This document shows positions 56,000 to 64,000 of a DNA stretch of 64,000 bases, piece by piece; positions within the stretch are counted from its first letter, which is position 1, and every line of letters begins with the position of its first letter. The notes under the pieces are model-generated. The model was not told where the DNA came from, did no database searches, and was given only the letters and a program-made list of their open reading frames with translations. Where the stretch lies: assembly GCA_021234155.1 (NCBI GenBank), contig JAJEKV010000113.1, positions 558,001 through 622,000 of the forward strand. Direction: 5' to 3'. Source of the stretch: Isoetes taiwanensis (taxonomy: Eukaryota; Streptophyta; Lycopodiopsida; Isoetales; Isoetaceae). Made by a program: the position numbers and the translations under genes.

Positions 56000-58890
56000 A
56001 GCGCCCGCTATGTAAAAAGATTTTTACCACCCATTTGAGATTTTTAAGCGCTATTAGGTCTTCCTCAAATAAATGGGTGTTTGATTTTACCTTCTGTCGC
56101 GTGAAGGTACTCTTTCATCATGCCATAAAGCCATTTCACGGGCGGCGATCTCTATATATTTGTATCTACCCTCATCAATGGGTTTGATATCAAATCTGTG
56201 AAGAATGAAAAAAGATCTCAAACTTTCCACAAGCTGTCTTCATACACTCATTTATATTTGAGAGTCGATGGGGTATATGATTTAACCCTTTCATAAAGCG
56301 ACCCTCTTAAATTTACGTTACGTATGATGTTTATATGCGTGGTTAGAACATGTCGAACTTGGGATCTATGTATGCGGTAAGATCTCTGTTAGAACCACGG
56401 GCACTTGGAGCATGCATCCTCAACAAAAGATAGAAAGGTTTGTATCGTGATCCATTAACTTAGGAGGTATTTCCACCCAATCACCCGTCTTGTCTAGTGC
56501 CTTTATTCCTTCCTCTCCACAAAAAGGTACTACTTTTTCTAATATAGTCTTGAACGATAGCATCCATTAGTCTAGATGTATAGACAAGATGGATAGTGAT
56601 CTTCTTTTCTTATTCTCACTCAAGATCCCTATCCGGTTATTAACATCTTTAGCTAGCCATCTAGTGGGCCTCTCTACAAGTACACATTTAATGGAGAAAG
56701 ATCTAGATAAGAAAGGGAATATATGTAAAAGCGAGACATTTTTCCCTAACATTAACAAATGGTGTATTTGAATACTGCATGGGTCACTTTTATAGGAGCT
56801 CAAGAAATCGGTCTAGATGCGATACAATGAGTAGTATTATCCTCCTTCATAAAACAACATTCTATTTATGAATCGGTATTATAACCACCGTTCTGGGAAT
56901 GAGGATCGTGTAAAAGCAAAGGCGTGTGAAATAAAGGCGGTGACTATTAGCCGATTATATACAAAACAAGTCCATGTGCAAAAAGTCAAGCGTATTTAGC
57001 GTCTTTGAAAACAAAATTGAAATAGAAACGGTAAGAACTTGCGGAAACTTCATTCGATGGGTCCGCAATTTGTATGTCGTGAGGAAACATCTTACGCCCA
57101 TCATTTTTGCTTTTGTGACGGACAATTCTCCTGTGTTGATAGGTCCACGGAATAAACCCGATGCCGGATGTTGAGCGTACTATATTTTTTTCGCCTCAGC
57201 GATCTTTTCTGTTTCTTCTTCTTCCATGAACATTTTTTGGGTAGTAGCATCTTGTCATGTTGTTGGATGAAAAAGTGCTATCGAGCCCCTTCTCTTATTC
57301 TTTGTTTTTTGGGAGGTCTCCCACTTTCCAACGGTTCCTTAGTTACAAAATTATGCGGATCAATCATCATTTAAATAGCTACAACCAATTGTAGGCTGCC
57401 ATACTTTTCTTTGTATGTCTACTTTCAGTTCATTGCCAAATCGGTGGCCATTTGGCTGCCATATGCCTAAAATTTGAAGTAGGCCACATGGGCATTTCAA
57501 ACTTTTGAAGCTTGGTGGAGAACATATTAATAAAAAGCTGCGAGAAAGTGTAAATGGGTCCTTTTTCGAGGTACATTTTGCCAAGGTTATTGAGGATATA
57601 CCAAATGCCTTGGTCAAACCATGTGATATTTTCATTGCATTTATTATTAGGAGCATGTCACAAGCACACTTGAAATATGGGCTAAAAGACCTCCATATTT
57701 TTTTTCGATTATAATCTGGCTGCGGCCACCAGCCATTGCCATATGGTTTTGATTAATGTAGATTCCATTGGGGCATGTGCACTCTTTCTCAAATGCCCTC
57801 ATGTCAAAGGGGCGTCAATTTTGGTCTTGTCGAAGCTATACTCCGCCTTATCCAGGTTTTATAGAAGTTCACTAATAGTGTATCATTGATGTCGACCATG
57901 AACTTCCAAGAAGTTTGAAATAGGTGCGAGGAGTCCCCTAAGTTGCCCGCTTTGCCAAAGGACTTGGTCATATTCTTGACCAATGCTTCTACGGTGTGTG
58001 ATAGCATGGGGAAAAAAGCTGGTGTTAGGTAGATCAAGTGTGTCCTCCACAGTGCCATAAGCGTTGTTCGGCCAGATTCACTTTGTGTAGGCGCATATGC
58101 TTCTTTTTACGGTTCTCTATCTTTTTCTTTCTCTTGGGATTGCGGTCCATGTATTCTTCTTGAGCAATTTGTTTCAAGGATAGGAGCCTTAGGGGTATTG
58201 TCCCTTTTGAAAGGTATTTCTTTAGCTTTACCTTTTTTGTCTTTATTGCTTTTGTTGCTTTTGTTGGAATTTGTAACACTCCTTCATTCGCCTTCTATTT
58301 TCCAAAAGTGCTCACGGAATTGCATATCAATTGTGGTCATACGCACAAAATGTGTCTTACATTCTTGTAGGCATCTTCAATAATTTTCAAGTAGGTACCG
58401 GGGGCTTTTCATCTTCGAGGGGCAAGTATTCCCGACCATTCATTGAATCCAAGGTAGGCCCGGTGATAACCTGCGGTCGGTGATGCTCGGCTCAATATTA
58501 ATGATTTTGCTATGCATGCCCTCATGATGATTAAAGGCGATAAATATTTGTTTGAACAGCATTGCTTGGTACTTGGCACTTAAGTTTAGTGAACCCAAGT
58601 TTCCTAAGTTCGGGAATCCAAAGCAACTTCGTAGTGATTACGTTCGGCCCGATAACATTGGCTCCATTTTTTAGCCATCGTATAAAATGGTTATGTCGGT
58701 ACCCATCTTATTCACGATGTGATTGAAAATTTAAAAACATGTCTATATGTTGACAATCATATTTAAGAAGCGTATTAACAAACTCTCATATGCCTAGTGC
58801 ATCACGAGACAAATTTAGAATTAAGCATGGTAAAGGCGAAAGGCATGGGTTATCGTCCTAGAAACGAGGAAAAGCGAAGTTCGATATATA
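56000..58890 (-). pseudogene. Region upstream of the RT in the same element; broken, family unknown
   Basis: Minus-strand protein-like pieces: 58034-58279 (a Lys/Arg-rich block, MDRNPKRKKKIENRKKKH), 57804-58058 (FFPMLSHTVEALVKNMTKS and FMVDINDTLLVNFYKTW), near 57100 (GPINTGELSVTKAKMMGV), 56567-56700 (CVLVERPTRWLAKDVNNR), and near 56150 (IDEGRYKYIEIAARKWLYGM). These alternate between frames, consistent with one long decayed ORF ahead of the RT. I recognise no domain; a basic N-terminal region would fit nucleic-acid binding. Confidence 0.45.
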
Positions 58891-58894
58891 TACT

Positions 58895-61313
58895 AACTGA
58901 TTACTAGGATCTAATCTAGCAACACCTTTTACTCCAAACATTAAACCCTCGTTAGTGCTTGAGCCCAAATGCATACTGGCGTTACCAGGGCCTATACCAT
59001 CGATATGAGTTCTACATGCTTGTTTTGTGTATTGCAAACATAGTCTTTTTTTATTGAAGCGGTCATTAAATCTACCTTCTTTATACCATAGACTCCTCAT
59101 GAAGAAGTTATGATCATAACTTCAAACAAAAGAGCTTTGGCCAAGAAGATTAAGATCATGGCTTGACATAATGGGAATATAAAAACCTAAGGATAAACAT
59201 GCCAAAGCCTCTCATGCGTATGAAGAAAGTTACTCACATAACTCAAATATATCTCCAAGGTTATGGATGGAATCTAATCGAAACAAAGAGTAAAGCCATT
59301 GGGCATTTTAATGTCATTTTTGCCCATATTTTGGTCTTTGTCCCGAGAAGCGGTGGTGACACTTTAAACCGGACATCTCTATCAAAGGGGCAAAGCTAAA
59401 CAATAAATTATAACCAACGCACCTAAAGATGTGCATAAAAATACAGCTTTTTGCCCATTATTGGGTCCATAATGATTTGCATTAGGCCAAAAGTACTATT
59501 GTATTACATTTATGTGATTCTAATTTTTGAGAAAACTTTGAGTCAAGACACTTAATGATGGCAAATATCATTGAAATTATTAAAAAGCCATTAGCGGCAT
59601 AATAGAAAAGGTTTCACGTTTGAACAAATATCATACGTATCCTATTATGTCAAGTTCCATTGTTTTCGAGAATCTGGTGTTTCATGTGACATATTCTAAA
59701 GTTAAGAGCGTCATCAAAAGGTAATCTTTTTCCGCGGGTGATTCATCTATCCAACAAAGCGAGAGAAAATCGATCGAGAGAAAAACATGCATGTCTTGCA
59801 TGTGCCATGTCTGCCGAAGGTCGGGATGTAACCTATAGAAGCGAGAAATATTTCCAAAATATATCATATTGGTAATTTTTTTTGAAGCATTGAACTTCCG
59901 ATCCAACTTACGACCATAGTGTAACAGCCGATTCAAAAGCGGTACCATTTTCCCATCCACAAAAGGTGGGTTAGACATGTTACCTGCAATCAACCATTCA
60001 AAGTTAGCCTACATGGTGGCGAGAAGGATTAGCGGTGAAAGCAAAAAAAAACCTGTTTTCATCCTTTTCCTTTTGGTGTAGAAAAAGAAATCATAAGCGA
60101 AACCATAAATGTAAATCCGTTTTTATTGGGCATTTTTGCCCACGGTAGCCTATGTATTAAAAAGGAAATTTTTCCTGTTTAATCATATTTACTATTTAAC
60201 TTTTCGGGAAACTCAAGAGCTGGCCTAAAATATTGCACATTATAAACGCGAGGAGCGATAAACCATTTCCGGCTCTTCGTTTGTTTAGTTGCTAACACTA
60301 TAGGCTTAGATGATAGAAAAACGGATAAACAGGATGGATGAAAATATCCTCGTGACTCTAAATTACATAGACAATGGAACCCTCATCAAAGGCAGCCGTC
60401 TGGTTAGTCAAATCCCAAACATTTCCACCCATGCTTGATCTCGAGATTCTCATAGACGGTGTGGAGATATAAGCCATTTTCAGCCCTCACAAATTCTTTG
60501 CTCTAGCTACGGCGGCGAATGACATTACTAGCATCAAAATTCTTGTTTCTACTACTAGGGGTGCCGTTTTACTCCAAAGTCTTTCCTTCTCTCTTTGTTC
60601 TTGGCTCGGGAGGGCGACCGGCCCTCGTTTGGGTGCCATCTTCTCACAAAGCGAGCTTCTCGTGGCGCCTAGGTTTAAGCCGGGGTGTATCTTGAAATTC
60701 ACCAGAGGAAAAGATAGCATACCTTTGCATTTGCCGGATCCCATGACCCGACCATAAAATGGTACATTTTCCCCAATCTATGGGGCGAGGAACCATTAAG
60801 GAGGATAGCCCTAAATCTTCAAATCTAAAATGAATTGTTATGTTGAAATATTTCTAGGGATCTGCAATATTCTCATATGCTCCCTTAGGCTGATCGAGCT
60901 GTATTATTTTCTCAATTGAGAAAAAAAAGTAATTAGAGTCTAGGTCCCGAAGTTTGTTAAGTGGCTAAATGTTGGTCCTTAGAAAACTAAAAGTCATAAC
61001 CATACCACCAAAGGGTCAATAATTCTCAAGTTAGAACCCATAGTGTAAAGTTATGAGGGTGCGCATAATATCTTATTTACTTAATATATGACACAAACAG
61101 CAGGGAGAATATGGAAATTATGTCAACACCTGGAGCAGAGGTTGTACAATGGTAAATAGATGACAAAATGCCACCTTCAAAGGTACATGGTGTGATAAGA
61201 CTCTAACGACACCCATTTCTATTTTATAGAAAACCACTGACTTTAGTGTATCCAAATTTGGCTAAGAGTATTTTCCGAAGCTTTTCATACACCATGGCCA
61301 GGCTACGTAATAA
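58895..61313 (-). repeat. Repeat A, 5' block of the RT element
   Basis: About 2.4 kb direct copy of 51890-54330, abutting LINE-B-derived sequence at about 61314. It includes an ATG at 60637-60639 opening MAPKRGPVALPSQEQREKER, a Glu/Arg-rich start that is also present in the other copy, followed by frameshifted pieces down to 58858. The two copies differ mostly by one- to five-base indels. Confidence 0.85.
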
Positions 61314-61314
61314 G

Positions 61315-64000
61315 TTGGTATGGCAACAAACCTAAACCGATTTTGATTATGATAAGCGGGAAAAAGTATACCGGAATTCTAGATGGTTATTTTGCTAATC
61401 GAATCACCTATTGGATGCATTTCCCCAGCAAGGTGCCATGCATTCAAAGTAAAGTGTCAGAGGCAGCCAAAACTGCCAAAGACCAAGATGTAGTAAAAAG
61501 GATAAGCTTTGGTTTGATCCCGTAATGTCACCTCCCAGCCTGAGCTTCATCTTAAGCAATCGACATAATCATTATTGACATTAATAATAATTATTGATTC
61601 AATTATTTAATAGTCTCTCTTTAATTTCTTGGTTTGGGTGCATATTCACACGCAAGTAGACTTACCGAGAGTCACTTCTGATTGGCATATTCACTCTTTA
61701 TTCCATACAATCTACACCGTGACGAAATTCGCCAGGGGTATGCAAGTACAAGATTTGCTATAATCGTGATAATAAGATTCAAGAAAATACTATAAGATTT
61801 CAACCCTAATACTATATGGTGTTGATTGCATTCAAAAATACAATTCAATTATGAGGGCTCTCACGCTTCTACGCCACACCAAGTGTGAATATGCACCCAA
61901 ACCAAAGGGGGTTTAAGGGGATTTTAATTTAAATGTGTTGATCCAATGGTTATATTTATTAATGTCAATGGTAGCAGTGTGTTGGTTATTATACTAAAAT
62001 TTTTACCCTTCTAGCCATAAAAAGCGCACGGAGAATATAAAAAAAGACATCAAACATGCAATATGTGTTATGTGTTTGCGTTAATAACAGTTAATTTATT
62101 ATAATAGTGGAGTCTCCAACCTAAACATATTTGTAAATTATGCACTTGAACAATTATATTAAATTTGAGAATACACCATTTCATTGTGGTCAATAATAAA
62201 CCAATCTGCACGCATAATAACCTCTCCAACTTGCTTGCTCATGAGAAACTTTTGTAGCTTGTTTAAAAGCAATAAATGTGTCAATGTTTTATCCGATTGT
62301 CAACACAATGGTAGCTTTCACATTCTAATAGAGTTAAAAATTTAAAAGCCACGCCAAATATTGGTTGAATTCACCTTGAAAACAATGTGTGAACAATGAA
62401 ATAAAGAAATGAATAAATAATATTAAGAGATCTCAAAAAATGGTGAAACACACAAATCTTACCTTGAAAGATGACAATAGCATCATCTAGGTCTCCACCA
62501 TAGGTCCACCATAGGTTACTGAATGTTCTACAATTTCATACCACCATCCGTAATAAAGGGCAAGGAAAGAATCGAGAACTTAAGGTTTTACCAAAGCATT
62601 TTGCAAAGTAATTGTGTGCAATAGCTTGCCATATGAAAACAAATTTCTTGCTTTGCCGCCATAATCGTACTTTGACCACCCTAAATTTCCTCAAATATGT
62701 TTGAGCTTGCTCTTGTGTTGCACAACACGCAAAGCCTAGCTTCCTAACGGGTTTGTTGCCGAATCGCCATTTGTGTAAGAGGCGATTTTGCCAATTTGAA
62801 GAGCTTGAATCCACAGCGTTGTGCATTTGATTAGGAGAATCATGGTGTGCATTTGATCGAGAGAAGCATAGGCGGTCTCGTACTCTGACACTCGATGATG
62901 ATAGCGAGAAGAAGAAGCGAAGTCAAGTCCCGCACTTAAACAAACAAACTTTTCTCAAGGCCCCATCCAAAAGAGTGGGGTTGTTAATATTTTAGGATGC
63001 AGTGCGATGGTAAGCCAAAGAATAGGTCCCTCATCTCGCCTATTTCCGCGATAGAAAACAACAATTAAAGATGTAGAAAAACATTGATGGCAAAAACATG
63101 GATTGAGGAAAATACTGATGAGCCGTAAACTAAGGTGGATCTTATGAGCTCCGTTGGAATCGGATACGCGATTCATATCACGATGCTTCCATCTCAACAC
63201 CATCACGGCATTTCATTTTTTAATGCTGCCCTAAACTTCACACCAATCAAATCTTCAAACGCAGGATCAAATTACACTAGATGCGCTTCTATAGACAATC
63301 CAAGAAAAAGTAAGATGAAGATGGATATTATGCTCCAAAGAAACATAATATTTGAGGTAATCCCCGCTTCCTAAGCAACGATTCCTTAAAGAAATAACTA
63401 TGAAGGTAGCTCAAGGCAAATGGGTTTTATTCTTGAATCCCAATATCTAGGCACCGGGAATGGCAGGGCCTTGTTTCAAAACGAGACATACCGTAGCTTT
63501 CCTCTCAAGGAAAAGCAACCGAACCATCTCTATAGCCCGATCACGGAAGAAATGGGATCGAAAGCATGTCCGATTGCCTACAACATCATCCATAGATCGC
63601 TCATGCATTTAGCTTGCCCGGCATTAGACATCCGCCCCTTTCTTCTTCAATACCTTCCCTTTGCCTTTTTTCATTTGCCCCATCGAGCCTTTTTGTTGCA
63701 ACCCCAAGATTCCAAAGCCTCTGCGGACGACCTCATTTGCTAAGCCTCATCGCCTCATAATCCTCGCTAATCGCGGAAGCCATAGCGAGGAGGAAACTCG
63801 GGTGCGAAATGGTCTCTCAGATTCTCTAAATCCCCCTCTCACGAACCTAAAGTTAACCCCTAAAGTTAGAAAGCCTGCGTTGTTTGCATGTCCTTCCATA
63901 AAATTAAATTAATTAAGTTTTAAGGAACAAAAACATGCAAAGCAAAACCATTGCAAAACCATAGATAAAATGCCATTCAAAATATGAGAATCCAAAGCAG
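61315..64000 (+). pseudogene. Second copy of the LINE-B composite (linker, inverted repeat and insert), cut by window end
   Basis: Aligns collinearly with about 18640-21320: it starts at GGTATGGCAACAAACCTAAA inside the LINE-B linker, contains the WFDPxC region in broken form, the inverted-repeat element (about 61573-61988), and the unknown insert with the same minus-strand gene-like segment near 63780. The LINE-B 5' part is absent at this junction. The copy carries dense small indels compared with 18640-21320. Confidence 0.88.
61573..61988. repeat. Second copy of the long inverted repeat, left arm degraded
   Basis: The right arm (GTGTGAATATGCACCCAAAC onward to TAATGTCAATGGTAG) is almost identical to 19201-19313. 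The left arm keeps only its inner TTGGTTTGGGTGCATATTCA part and scattered outer pieces, so the hairpin can no longer form fully. Confidence 0.75.

Larger units (their letters stand above)
54335..61313 (-). mobile_element. Minus-strand retroelement of about 7 kb with a Penelope-like-pattern RT
   Basis: Read on the minus strand: block A (61313-58895), a middle part (58895-56000) with broken protein-like frames, an RT domain (about 55860-54700), and a 3' end with the GGTCCTAGC block (54447-54490), a CCTACC...GTAGG hairpin (54366-54390) and a TGC(TA)n tail. The copy of block A directly after the tail resembles the pseudo-LTR arrangement of tandem Penelope-like elements; a true LTR element with 2.4 kb repeats is the alternative. 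The terminal structures match those of the plus-strand tandem units. Coding is heavily frameshifted. Confidence 0.6.

Overview
The window reads as repeat-dense nuclear DNA of a land plant. It holds a Helitron, L1-type LINEs, a retrotransposon with an initiator-Met-type primer site, a CACTA-type MITE, and GT-AG spliced coding fragments. A second LINE type has its two ORFs in one frame and ends in a T-rich, non-poly(A) tail; together with very long TE-filled non-coding stretches this would suit a large-genome seed-free plant such as a fern. That placement is inference. No bacterial genes, rRNA, tRNA or CRISPR array were seen.

Layout. 1-3373: minus-strand Helitron Rep/helicase polyprotein, cut by the window edge and broken by frameshifts. 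5148-5520: fragment of the histone chaperone gene SPT16 with an in-frame stop. 7.6-9.5 kb: AT/GT-rich low-complexity repeats. 12620-13314 and 38177-38328: three minus-strand pieces with compatible splice phases, interpreted as the last exons of one unrecognised host gene; its proposed 24.9 kb intron (13315-38176) is filled by a nested stack of transposons.

The stack. LINE-A, an L1-type element on the minus strand, is split three times: by a 1.2 kb GC-rich insert (14322-15532), by a complete plus-strand LINE-B with an 8-bp target duplication (16936-23680), and by an LTR retrotransposon inserted ten codons into LINE-A ORF2 (24863 to about 35691). LINE-B itself carries a 2.5 kb insert that begins with a perfect 113-bp inverted repeat. 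The LTR element carries a CACTA MITE with a 3-bp target duplication. Reading frames rejoin cleanly across two of the insertions, which gives an order of events.

Right-hand 22 kb. A decayed plus-strand LINE-C (about 39900-41960) ends at a TA tract, followed by three tandem units of about 3.36 kb (41962-51825). Facing them on the minus strand is an element of about 7 kb (61313-54335) with a divergent reverse transcriptase of Penelope-like motif pattern. Its first 2.4 kb is repeated immediately beyond its end (51890-54330). The tandem units and this element share the same 3' end: a GGTCCTAGC block, a hairpin, then TGC(TA)n. They therefore look like members of one retroelement system, and this is the most novel part of the window. 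From 61315 to the end is a second copy of the LINE-B composite.

Copies in 24.9-35.7 kb and 40-64 kb differ from each other mostly by small indels clustered at C/G-rich spots. Many broken frames there may be assembly or basecalling noise rather than biology.
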